From assembly GCA_008360955.1 (NCBI GenBank), contig LUCM01004031.1, positions 1-64,000 of the forward strand: a stretch of DNA of 64,000 nt. The letters run 5' to 3'. How positions within the stretch are numbered: position 1 is the stretch's first letter; each line of letters opens with the position of its first letter. Shown piece after piece: positions 37,743 to 48,259 of this stretch. The translations under genes and the position numbers were made by a program. The stretch comes from Fasciolopsis buskii. Lineage: Eukaryota; Platyhelminthes; Trematoda; Plagiorchiida; Fasciolidae. A model generated the notes under the pieces. It was not told the origin of the DNA and did not search any database. It saw only the letters and a program-made list of their open reading frames with translations.

Positions 37743-40700
37743 TCCAGGGAATTCTGAGGAAATTTCCGCTAATATGCTATTCGTAGATGTCCCGAAAAAG
37801 GTTCATAGATGTTTTAGTTGAGCTGCTTGTCCACAGCGTGTTCCCTCAACTCCCAGTATGAAATTATGTGAACGTTTCATCACTCCTCCGGGCATCATCA
37901 ACGATGACCATAGAGTCCACATAAGTCAACATTTTGATACATGAACAACGGATGCTCACAAACTGTTGATAATAGCAATCATTCACCATCCATGGCTAAA
38001 TGGAAAACAGCATCCCATATTAGTTGACCTCATAGGCGAGTTAACAAAGAAGTGTTTCACGTCACGCCCTCATGGCATACTATACCAGTTGGTCTCTGGG
38101 GCTGATGCACCTTATGCCCTATACACCGCCAAAAAGTTTGGTGGTATAGGTGTTTGTGCCGGCTGATATGCTCACTAGGCTTTGGCTCACGTTGGTTTTT
38201 ATGTCTCGGTACTTTTCAGGTCGGTCAGGCAACCGTTTCAAAGGATGCTGTCCCAGTGCATGTTACACAAACATTACACACCTTATTCCTTGAGCGCCGA
38301 ATTTCTTCTGATCTGTAACTTCGGTTGTCACGCCTTGGATTGTGGACGTGACAACGAATGCCTCCCACTCGAATGCCCTCACAACCGAACAGTTCCTTTC
38401 ACTCCGCATTCTAACAGGCATTATTTTAATATTGTGACGGATACTGCTAACCTCGTGACAGAAAACGTCAAAGAGTGAATCAGCTGTATCTCACACTGTT
38501 CTCTTGTGTTCAGTTCTCAGTCGCAATATTTATCAAGATTGGAAAGATAAAATAAGATTGGTTCATGCACCGTAAACATCATCACTGCACATCGTCGTCG
38601 CATGTGCAAACCACATCCTATGCAAATTCTCAAAACAAAATCAGGAGTACTGAGAGATTAAAAATTACGCAAAACATAAAGGAACGCAGTTATTGGAGAT
38701 AAGAGAAGATAGAGTTGGAGCGCTTGTGAAACTGTAGTCAAACCTGTTACCTAGATAGTATTACTCGGCGAAAAATCGAAACTGCTTTTGTGCACTATTG
38801 ATGACTTGAATTAGTTGAAACAACCCAGTGATTTGCAATATATTGATTAGGATCTTGGCTTTTTGTTTCAATGGAAAGTCTTTAATGAGATAGCCAATGG
38901 GAACTTCTTCCAAGTGATGGTTTTGGTAGTAAATTTCAGATTTTCTCTCTATCCATTTGGTAATCTGATGTTTGAAGTAAGTTGAGATCTCCCTTCTTTT
39001 AAAATCTAGCTTCATTTTGACTTTTAGTTGGTTACCTGAATTCATATACAGGTTTACGAAGGTTCAGCACAATTCGTTTAAATCGATGTTTGTTTGTTCG
39101 TCATATTCGGGTTCCATAGAGTCATCTGTCAGGACTCATTATGAAATAGACTGGATCATGTAAGATTTGCGCTAAACAGACTCTCGGCAGTCTAGATTGT
39201 TTTATTCAGAACCGTTCATTTTGTGTTAAATTCTCATCTGAGACTCGATGGGGGTAAACATAGCAGTCGATCCCTAATGAAAAACTCGCAACCGGCCCAG
39301 TTTACCTTACGTCAGCCCCAGATACAGCATTGTTACAGACCGGAACTCACACACGATTTTCGATTCAATGGACTACCGGTACCCCGTCAGCAGGGGTGGA
39401 ATTGAAAACAATCTAAATCGGCATACCATTTGGCTTTCAGTTTTAAGAAGGTATGCCTTAGTTGGTAAGACTGAATAAAATTGTTAATCTAGACTTGATC
39501 ATAAGAGCCCTATAAGTGTCTGCAATCAAACAGGATAGGCCTGGGTTGCCCTCATGTGCTTATATATATGGGCACAAGTCACTCCTTACTCCCTGCTTTC
39601 CTGTCTACGTGACCACCACGCCAAGAAAGCAAGTAATGAGAATAATGAGCTAAAGTCATTAGTACGACGGATACATCGTAGTAGTGCAAAAACGTATCTC
39701 ATTTTGTAAACAACCAGGGGGGGACGAAAATTGTTCTTAACTAGTGAACATTCTCCCTAAATATATGGCCGAATCGAGTGCAGGAATAGAAGTACGTACT
39801 GTCTATCGAATGGAATAATCGTTTTCAGGTGGAGCTAACTGGATTTTGTGGGTCCGAAATTGTCTGAATTTATTATTACACGGAACGAAGAAATGCATTA
39901 TGCCAGTAAATTATAACCAAATGCACGATTGTGGTCATCCTGTTTGTTTACAATGAGTTTGATGGGATTTAGTCGATTCGACCTGTTTAACCTTGTTGAT
40001 TACAAATCTGTCGCAATCAAGGACAAATTAGCCGTGTATGGAGGTGGGGGGGGGGAAGATGGAGAGAACAATGTAGTACGTGCTCTCCACATAAGTTTTA
40101 ATTCACGTGACTGAACACTAGGTAGCAAACGTTTAGTAATGATGACGACAGCGAAGATGATTATTATCGCCGTCGTCATCATCATTCGAGTCATCAGTCA
40201 AGCCACCGATCCCATTAACCCTACTATAATCTTAATCAGCAGCAGTAACAATAACAATAACTTTAGTTATATTGTAAAAGACACTTTAAATGGTTTCACT
40301 TCAGTTCACTATTTCGATCTAGAATGATCGGTAACTGGTCGAGTAAACAATGCAACTATTCAATATCTTGTGAGTTGGGTTGGAAAATCGGAAGATGAAC
40401 AAAGAGTCCAAAAAGGGAAGTACAATGTTTTGAGCATTTGGAATCTAATCCGTACATTTCGTTACGGATAACGTGACGTACGATAAAGGATGGCAGCATG
40501 TTTCGGATCGTGCATATAATATATACTATCAGTCAGTTAAGATTGACTTAGACACTTATGAAAACAGAATGAGTTGTATGTGATGCACTGTATAGGGATA
40601 TCTTATCTACCTGACTTTGCATTGTCTCTCATTATTCACTAACAAATAGAATATGACAACAATTTCTGCCTGCAGAAAACCCTTCAGTTATATAATGAAA

Positions 40701-41868
40701 TGGATAAGTGAACCATCATTTGTTTGTCGCTTTAATTAATTTCTTGATTCATTAATTGCAATCATTTTCTCGAAGTTTTGAAGCTTATCCGACGAACTGA
40801 AACTCGCACTGAAGCATCTAGTGATAAATGTAGCAAAAGACCTAATTCAGTAATATCTAAACTACAATCCTGTCTTGCATTCCCCATACAATCCTTGCAG
40901 CAGCCGAGTCGTACCTTGCACAATTTTCTTTCAGCGGATGTTAGCGTAATAGCGATTGTGGTTCCATTCGCACCTGTGCGGAGCGAAGTCAAAGCACCAC
41001 CTAACAGTAGGCCAAAGCTAAGGTGGGTTACAAAAGCAAAGCGATAACTGAGTGAAAAAAGATGAGATTTATTCATCAACGAGTTTATCTTGCCTCGATG
41101 GATGACAATTAGCGAGTCCTTAAGAATCACTGACGTCAGTCTAATTACTAAAGTACCTCGTTTACATTCGGCTACCCCGGAGGTTCTAACCCGTATAAAG
41201 GAAAGAAACACATCCACTATTACTGACTCCTAACAATAATGCAGTGGATGCACCAGCGGTGATTGATTTAGTCCTCTGCGGCAACTGCGTGGCCAGAAAG
41301 TGATCTCTAGGACTCAATTAGTTCACTCCAATTTCATGGTTGGCACCCCAGGTAGATATGGGATCATTGGAAATATATTGTTTGGCATTGCGCCTGCGGT
41401 GTGCTTTTGGTAGCCCCAGTGAAAATGACACTGAGATGAGTGCGATTGTAAGCAGGAACCATTGTTAGCTGCGTGGCCTCGTTTGGAGAAGATAACAGCT
41501 AGCATGTTTCTGTTTGTGTTCTCAGCGGATTTGAAAATTTGTGTTGGTCTTAGCTCAAGTTGCTGATTTTCACTAGCTTCTAATTGCTGAGCTTGGTGTT
41601 TAGATCGCAAATGTTCCAGTCAGTGCATGCACTGACGATGTCACCCCGTGTTTGCTATCTAAACGTCAAGTTCACCGATCAGAATCCCATGTTTGTGTTT
41701 GTGTTTGTGTTGAAGTTGATTAACGCACTTAGTTTAAATAAAGCTGCGATACTGGAATAATTTCTCATGCCCATTTTAACTCGTTTTCGGAACATGCCCT
41801 GTTGGCTGCTACCTTTTCTTGATAGCATGATGGATTTCCGAGACCATTACACATGAAGACAAATTCTG
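37743..41868. other. gene-poor stretch with two weak exon candidates
   Basis: At 39830 an acceptor (TAATCGTTTTCAG) precedes an open frame containing HDCGHPVCLQ, which resembles the middle of a RING finger, but the outer Cys pairs are not in place. At 40776-41022 a plus frame of about 82 codons ends at a GTGGGT donor, while the opposite strand is open for 151 codons, so coding strand and reality are unsure. Confidence 0.3.

Positions 41869-41898
<30 letters not shown>
41869..41898. repeat. (TA)n microsatellite
   Basis: About 15 TA units. Confidence 0.9.
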
Positions 41899-41900
<2 letters not shown>

Positions 41901-41970
41901 CGGTAGCGTAGCTTTATTTGTTCCAAAGCTACATCAATGCAAAAATCAGTGGGATTCCGTTTTCGAACAG

Positions 41971-42024
41971 ATGAGCCAGTTCCTCCTTATTATTGTCATG
42001 TTTATCGGACTCTATCAAGAACAG
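41971..42024 (+). CDS. possible signal-peptide exon
   Basis: Directly after CGAACAG an ATG opens 18 codons, MSQFLLIIVMFIGLYQEQ, ending in phase at GTTAGA. The short basic-free hydrophobic start followed by a splice donor is how secreted flatworm proteins often begin. The acceptor would also place the ATG right at a splice junction, as with spliced-leader addition. No following exon could be assigned: the strong acceptor at 43090 is open in more than one frame. Confidence 0.25.
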
Positions 42025-42559
42025 GTTAGAGGTTCAAAAACGCAATTATGCTCATAATTCGACTGACGGAGAAATGCTTTTGGAAACGAATTGCAAGCAA
42101 TAAACTGTTAGTTGTGACTGACTATTGGCTATTAAGTTACCTTGCGGTGAATTACCAGATTTCACATAAGCGGATCGAACTGCTCATCTTCCTGTTGCCT
42201 TTGGTGTTCTCTGTGGTGCTCAGTATTTCCCACTAATGCCCGATCACAAATAGTTTGTTGATACCCGGGGTCAGTGTTCCTGATTTGGTGAACAGTATTT
42301 CAACAAGGAAAACTGGATAGGGAAATTTTAGCTCCAACTATTTAATATTAGATATACTCATGATCGACATCGGGACCCGAAAGGTGTGGAATTAATCACG
42401 GTGACCGTCTGTTATGGCATCAAAAACGGCATGGCTTGGAGTTGGAAATGACTGTATGGCTATATGCAGTCGTTTTGAAGTATTTTAACTGGACCGAAGA
42501 TTAAAGTTTATCCTCATTATTTGTAATGTGAATACAACATCGGAGACTGGAACAGGGAA

Positions 42560-42725
42560 CCCTGACTGGAAGATTCGCCGGCAATTGTCAGACAGACAAG
42601 GTCGTGGCGTTTGAACGTCCAGGTCGCGGGTTCGAATCTTCCCACCGCCGGTCAACTTTCCCACTTGGCAACCCTCTGTTGGCCGCGACCCCCTTCCTGA
42701 AAATTGATGTACATTGTTATTTCAT
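42560..42725 (+). repeat. tRNA-like segment (B box only)
   Basis: GGTTCGAATCT at 42629-42639 is a near-perfect polymerase III B box, followed by CCCACCGCCGG. No consensus A box lies upstream and the T stem does not pair, so it is not a working tRNA. It is probably a second SINE family; a TTAATAAAGG tail follows at 42723. Confidence 0.35.
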
Positions 42726-43479
42726 TAATAAAGGAAGTATAAGATGAGAGATAAAAGGATAAAAAGACGTGATCTAGTCAACCGAAGTGGATAGAAAGAA
42801 CTAATCAACTTCCTATTCCATTCTCGGAGAAGAGTCAAACGTACCTATAGTCAAATCGGTTCATTCTAGTGCTACGGTTTGACTGTTGCAAACTGAGAGG
42901 GTTTTTATTCTCCTGGAATGCCATGTCCTCTCCAAGTATACGTGGAGTTGCTTACAAACTGACTGCTCATACCGTCGCCAATAATTCAGTTAAGTAGCTA
43001 ATTGTTTAACTAGATTTTGTCCATGAACACCTTGGTCTCTCAACCTGAAGCTTTCCTCTTGATTGGAGTTCATTTTAAATTTTTCACAGCAAAGAAGACT
43101 GTGTTCTGTTGCTCGGTCTATCACCCACGTGTATCCCCAATTAGCGCTCATCCATCGTGTACTTTGGCCCAGTTTTACGCCTGGAGCAACCTTTTGCAAA
43201 TGAGGGCCAGGTGCGACAAATGGGTCAAGGACAAACACGCCACATGGCCCAATTCTTGTAGTGTGCCCGAGTGAATTCAGAATATTTTCATTAATGATTT
43301 TACGTGGAAAGTCTAGCTGAACAGATGGATTGTTTGACAGAGCAAAATATGGTGAACCAATTTGGTTGTGATTGACTGGTTCGCGTCATTGACCTCCTGA
43401 ACCAAGCTCACAATCTGGTAACTCAATCTGCGCCAATCAGTGCACTAACTGTAGGGAAACTTATTGCACAATCAAATGG

Positions 43480-43648
43480 ATTTGATTGTAAAACTTGCCT
43501 TGAGAAAGTCTACCTACGGTAGTCGAAAAGTTGGCGCATTACATCTACCAACAACGCCGTGTTATTAACATTATATCATTCAAAATTGAAACCAGTACAT
43601 GACGCATGGATTTTTCGGTACACCCCTTGCATCGTTTGGTCCTGAAAC
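43480..43648 (+). repeat. small palindromic element, copy A
   Basis: Shares with copy B the block TTTGATTGTAAAACTTGCC, the hammerhead-like stem, ACATCTACCAACAACGC, a TTATTAAC arm, and a flank TTTTTCGGTACACCCCTT. Here the core runs on the plus strand while the flank has the same orientation as in copy B, so core and flank are inverted relative to each other. The left arm is missing. Confidence 0.75.
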
Positions 43649-44016
43649 TTTTATTTTAATTGCACCAATAAGTAAGAATTGCAATCGAACTTCGCTCCTT
43701 ACTTCAAGCTTAAATGGAGGCAGGGACAAATTCGAGTAGCGTCCCGTCAGAAATGTCATTAGGGTAAAAAGTGACTCCACTAAAGGGTTACTTCAATATC
43801 CAGTAGGAATACATAACGTGATTGTTCTTCTTAAAGTCTCTGATATACTCGGCAGTTGTGAACAGGCGGGAGATGTACAAGGTGACCATGGAATCTGTGT
43901 GAAAACCAAAAGTTGAAAGTCGAAAGATGTACTGATACGACCAGAATCATTTGAATTCGTTCACTGGAAAATGTTGCCTCTTGTGGATAGCTGCCAAAGT
44001 ACATTGCTATTGTTAG

Positions 44017-46309
44017 ATGATCAGAGCAGACAGTGATTATCAGTGTGTAAGTGACTTTACGCATCAAACCATTCCTGGAGAGTTAAAGAATATTTATGAT
44101 CCGGATTTAACAAGGAAAATGGCGCGTAGTAACAGTAAGTGAAACCAGTACACTGGATACCGATACACGAGTCCCTACGTAATTACCATGTAAGTACCAT
44201 ATTGGCTGTCGTTAAACCGAAGATTTCAGCTATAAAGCAAATCTAGTTTTGTTATTCAATGAAGAGAAATTACTGAGTACCGACTGAAACAACCATAGCA
44301 AAAATGCTCATCCATGAACTGAACGTTTTGTGTAACTGACCGTCTGCTCTCATCCTTAACCCCAAGGAGCAGAATAGTGTGTCCTCGCTAATGGCCCAAA
44401 CAGTCCTTCACTGGAGAATGTACAAGGGAGCATGAACCATACGGTGTTAGTATAAGTGCCTACGGACCACCGACTGAGCCCCGGGCAAGGAACAACCATG
44501 ACATGCCAATCATTCGGCACCCGTACTAAATCTTACTACAGATCTGCCGGCTAAGTCCAAATTGAGTCAATCTATCAAGGTTGTGTGGTGATGGGACTGC
44601 AGTATTCAAGATAATTCGATAAGTACCAGGTTCTCCATGCAACTTTTACAATATTGCGCACCTTTTTATTGTGAATGACACAATGTTAATAACAAAGCGT
44701 TGTTGGTAGATGAAATGTGCCAACATTTCGACTACCGTGGGTAGCCTTTCTCAGGGCAAGTTTTACAATCAAATAATTGAGGGTACGTTCACATGTGAAC
44801 GCTTTGGTATTAACCCTATGACATTCACAATAAAAACCAACACATGGCGGGCCGATTTTTCGGTACACCCCTTACATCATTTGGTTCTGATACTGCGCAC
44901 TTTCTTTCCGCACACGTTTTGATTTCCCTTAAAGGAAAATAGAGCAATAAAGATTCAACAGAATATCGTTCTTCTGCAAGCCGTTCTGTTGAGATAATAA
45001 ATGCTAGAGAGCAGGTAAGAGTTAGGTTCACTCAACTGTCGGAATTACAGTAAATATCACTTGTAGATGATAGTATACAGACGTCATCTTCATGAGTAAG
45101 ATGAAATTAGATGCCAGCCAGGATTATTCGTAAAGCTTCATCGTGACTGGGCTTCCCATGAGGGAACAAAAGCAATAGAGTGCAACTGTTTCATTCTAGG
45201 TACATTTTAATAGTAGGAGATTGAATGTTTTCATGAAATAATTTACCATGTGATATCATCGCTCAACTCGCCATAAAGAAACCATGGAAGCACTGTACAG
45301 CTGTTTCATCCTTATTAGGAATCATCAGCAGTGCATATCCACCGTGCAAATCAGTGGCGGATGTACCAAGTAATCAAGCTCTGTAGGTCATATCCAAAGT
45401 CTTCGTCGTACTTAGGCTACCTGCAGATAGGTCATCTATCAGTAGGGGTCGATCGCCGTGAGCTAGCGGACAGTAACCGTGCAAATCAGTGACGAATAGG
45501 TGGAACATTATGTGGTGAAGTTCAACAAACCGTTCAGAGCCTTCCCGGTAGCGTAATGGCTAAGGCGTTCGACTCACAATCGTTCGTCCCGGGTTCGCGT
45601 CCCAGTTCGGGCGCGGTGGATATGTACTGCTGATGTTTCATCCTTGTTAGGAATCATCAACGGTGCATATGCATCCCACTCGAACTATGATGCGAATCCA
45701 GGATGAACGACTGAGTCGAATGTCAAGACAGCTATTTCACTCGGGTTGGCTATCAACGGTATCCAGGGCTGCACTAGAAGACGCAACACGTACCCGTTAC
45801 TGCTTTTTCATGGCCACAGGTCGCTGGGGTACAATAGTCAACCGCTCCCATATATGACTTCGCGGTAGGAAATCGAATTACCACGAAAGCTGTTAGCATG
45901 ATCGCTCATATTGCAAACTGAATTCCATGGCATAAACAACCTGTTGCGAATCAGTTGAGAGAATAGAAGCTATTCTGGTCTGTATTGGTCACCCTGACTT
46001 GCGAACTTTATCAAAACATAAGGAGAATCTGATCGCATCGTTAATTCAAGTATGCTGATAAAGTATCCCTTTAACTAATCCCAGTTAGGCTTTGGTCGGT
46101 ACAAATCTGATTGCAGGTGGGTTCACCTCTCAACAAACTTGCCGAAGCGGGTGAGGTGTCTTTCACTCACACTCACACTCGCGCGACCTGTCCTCCATGT
46201 ATGCACGACTGGCTCCCCGTGATTCTCTCAGGCTGACTACTTTGAATACGAAACAGCCTTAGAGCATATTCATGTTCTGTGCCACGAAACAAAAAAAATG
46301 CTAATTTAA
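44017..46309 (+). CDS. unidentified four-exon gene (helical protein)
   Basis: Exons 44017-44134, 45955-46049, 46117-46155 and 46232-46309 join in phase to 109 codons plus TAA. Donors are GTAAGT, GTATGC and GTGTCT; small introns are 67 and 76 nt. The product begins MIRADSDYQCVSDF, includes TIPGELKNIYDPDLTRKMAR, then IEAILVCIGHPDLRTLSKHK, NLIASLIQVGSPLNKLAEAG and ADYFEYETALEHIHVLCHE. It reads as an alpha-helical, armadillo-like or coiled soluble protein, but I cannot name a family. ATG 44017 lies right at a weak TTGTTAG acceptor, so it may be an internal exon. Intron 1 (1820 nt) contains the palindromic element copy B and a SINE. An alternative exon at 44943-45014, open and ending at GTAAGAG, does not fit the phase. 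Confidence 0.45.
44664..44893 (+). repeat. small palindromic element, copy B, with terminal inverted repeats
   Basis: Arms of 36 nt at 44664-44699 and 44800-44835 are near-perfect inverted repeats (TTTTATTGTGAATG at the left end against CATTCACAATAAAA at the right). Between them, on the minus strand at 44754-44726, is CTGAGAAAGGCTACC...GGTAGTCGAAA, and at 44701-44725 TGTTGG pairs with CCAACA over a 13-nt loop. A palindrome GTTCACATGTGAAC sits just inside the right arm. The flank to 44893 matches copy A. Confidence 0.8.
45290..45676 (+). repeat. tRNA-related SINE, best copy, with duplicated tail
   Basis: TAGCGTAATGG at 45549-45559 fits the polymerase III A-box consensus at every position; GGTTCGCGTCC at 45592-45602 fits the B box except one base. 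The tRNA-like part ends CAGTTCGGGCG. The tail forms an inverted repeat: GGATATGTACTGCTGATG against CATCAACGGTGCATATGCATCC. A second copy of the tail (TTCATCCTTATTAGGAATCA) lies at about 45305, ahead of the head, so the insertion is nested or tandem. Confidence 0.8.
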
Positions 46310-47318
46310 GTAGTTTAAAATTTGGTATTTTTATTCAAAGTTTAGCATTGAGTAAGTCGATTCTGAATGTGTGCGAATGCATTCCGTGAATCCCTGTCAA
46401 TCTATTGCAACTTCTATCACGAAGTGATTTTTCCCGTGACTTGTACACTCGGAGTGAGGAAGTAACTGTATCCGGTAATGATCGATTAAGTGATTTATTG
46501 GTTCTATGCATTATTTTTTACTATAAATCTAGTCATCTGCATTGAATTTTTCTATCTCTCCCCAGCTCTCTCCCATTTTAAACGAACACTGGCCAGCACA
46601 TGTGTCTACATCCTTTGTGTTTGTATGTCAGGACTCTGAGGAAGAACATGGAAATATACTGGCTTGTGAGAAGGTCATCATAATTGCAGTATGACGTGAA
46701 GAAGAAAAAAATGACAGTTTATTTGTGTTTCGCCTGAGTACTTTCTTTAGCAAGGTATGAGACATGCAGACAAATAGACATACGCGATGCACAGATTTTA
46801 TCAACAGAAAAAATCGGATTCACACACACACACACACACACACATACACACGAATATGGGATAGACAGGGCAATTCTTGTTTGGTACGGCAGTAATCAGA
46901 TGTCGTTAATGGCTTGGTGAACGCATTAGTTCCCCAAAATAGAATGGAACCGGCCATTGATTAGACTAGACGCTTCTGACGCCCAACAGCAACCGAGGAT
47001 CGGATGTTGGGACCCGCTGGTATAGTCCCCTTAACAATCTGCTCTTCCCCACTTCGCTCAATGTTTAGGTGCGCGTGTATGTGCTCGCGTGTGCGCATGT
47101 TTATGCGCCGTTACCCATATGTGTACGGATGAGATGTATACTGTCTGCAATCATTCCTGTCCTTAAAGACCAAAATCGCCGTGTTTTAACCACATTCCGC
47201 TCAAAGATACGGGCCCTGCTCGACCGGTATTTAATTACGTTACTCTGATCACTCCAATTCCGTCTATCATCGTTCCAAAAGACGAATAGATAAGGCAAAG
47301 ATTTTTTTCAAAGTTTAG
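46310..47318. other. intergenic stretch with one open exon-like segment
   Basis: A very strong acceptor (TTTTTCTATCTCTCCCCAG) at 46565 is followed by frames open to 46694 (phase 0, 42 codons, including HVSTSFVFVCQDSEEEHG) and to 46638 (phase 1). It could be a terminal exon of the preceding gene in another isoform. A (CA)n tract is at 46820-46851. Confidence 0.35.
46820..46851. repeat. (CA)n microsatellite
   Basis: About thirteen CA units with one TA break. Confidence 0.95.
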
Positions 47319-48161
47319 GGTCAATGAATGTCCCGATAACGATCGTCCGCGGGAGCCAATTAGGAGATCTAAATAAGTGGTTACATCAGTTCATCGAAGA
47401 CGGGGAAATGAAACCCGTTGTTGTATCGCTCATCAAGGTAGCGAGTTCATTTTAGGAACATTCTGATCGTCCCACCGATTTTATTCGGTTCTTGAGTAGT
47501 CAGCAGATTAAGTTCATCGGGAAGTATCGATGCTCAAATCACAATTGGAAACCACAAAAGACTGTACAACCCTTTCAATCACCTTGCGGACCCATCAGGA
47601 AATCAAATTTGAATTAGGAGCGTTCGTGTATAGCCAATTACTGACTGTATGATTCAGTTCTCGACAGTTTATTATCAGGAGCATCACGTTACAATATTTA
47701 TCCATCAAAAGGTTTATGAAGAGTAACAGACCTTTTTGCTTGTGACGGCAGTAATAAACTCCTTTGGCGAGCTTACAATCGTTGGTGGTGGATATATCCC
47801 TCTGTCACACAGCTGAGGCGTGTCGAGGATTACTACGTTGGAATCAAAATCTCACACCTTAGATTCGAATTCGGGTTAAAGTATAACTAATCTCAGCTAC
47901 AAACTGAAAACATCCAGAACCAACCGGAACACTTAGTTACATATGTGCCCGATAGGGATACTTTCCGTTGGTCCTGCAAAATGGGAAACACTTCACCGAA
48001 ACGCTTCGTTCAGTTGTCTGCATTGTAGATAATTCTGCAAGTAAGAAAAGGTCATGAAAAATTTCACTGGGCTAAAAATCTAAAGCATGAAGGTCAACAA
48101 TTAATCACCATTTTTAATTTTAGTCGATTGTAAGAAAAATACTAAGACTAAAGTGAACTAA
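47319..48161 (+). CDS. unidentified short gene with poly(A) signal
   Basis: Exons 47319-47437, 47956-48040 and 48124-48161 join in phase and stop with TAA at 48161. From ATG 47324 the product is 79 residues: MNVPITIVRGSQLGDLNKWL opens exon 1, which ends KPVVVSLIK; exon 2 reads YFPLVLQNGKHFTETLRSVV; exon 3 ends DCKKNTKTKVN. Acceptors TTTTTTTCAAAGTTTAG and CATTTTTAATTTTAG are good, that of exon 2 is weak. Donors are GTAGCG and GTAAGA; introns are 518 and 83 nt. AATAAA lies at 48254, 93 nt past the stop. ATG sits five bases after the first acceptor, as in trans-spliced flatworm genes or as an internal exon. The first 30 residues have the alternating beta-alpha look of a nucleotide-binding fold, but no motif settles it. 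Confidence 0.45.
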
Positions 48162-48253
48162 ATTTTGCATAGCCCGGGTCTAATTACCTATGCTACAGGT
48201 TAAGATAGACGTATTTTAGGGAATATCATTATTATAAGTTTAGATGAATAGAA

Positions 48254-48259
48254 AATAAA
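48254..48259 (+). terminator. candidate poly(A) signal AATAAA
   Basis: Canonical hexamer 93 nt past the stop of the gene at 47319-48161. Confidence 0.4.

Noticed and set aside
40762..41217. 151-codon minus-strand open frame, the longest in the window
   Set aside because: At this base composition about one or two frames of this length are expected by chance in 64 kb over six frames. The product has no motif, and the opposite strand is also open for about 89 codons.
42560..42725. True tRNA gene
   Set aside because: No A box, the T stem does not pair and no cloverleaf can be folded.
43017..43274. Frizzled-type Cys-rich domain after the acceptor at 43090
   Set aside because: A WP motif and several Cys suggested it, but Cys spacing is wrong, and two other frames, one on each strand, read equally well.
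44154..44187. Exon between acceptor-like CCAG at 44148 and GTAAGT at 44187
   Set aside because: It would leave an intron of about 20 nt after the exon ending at 44134, too short to splice.
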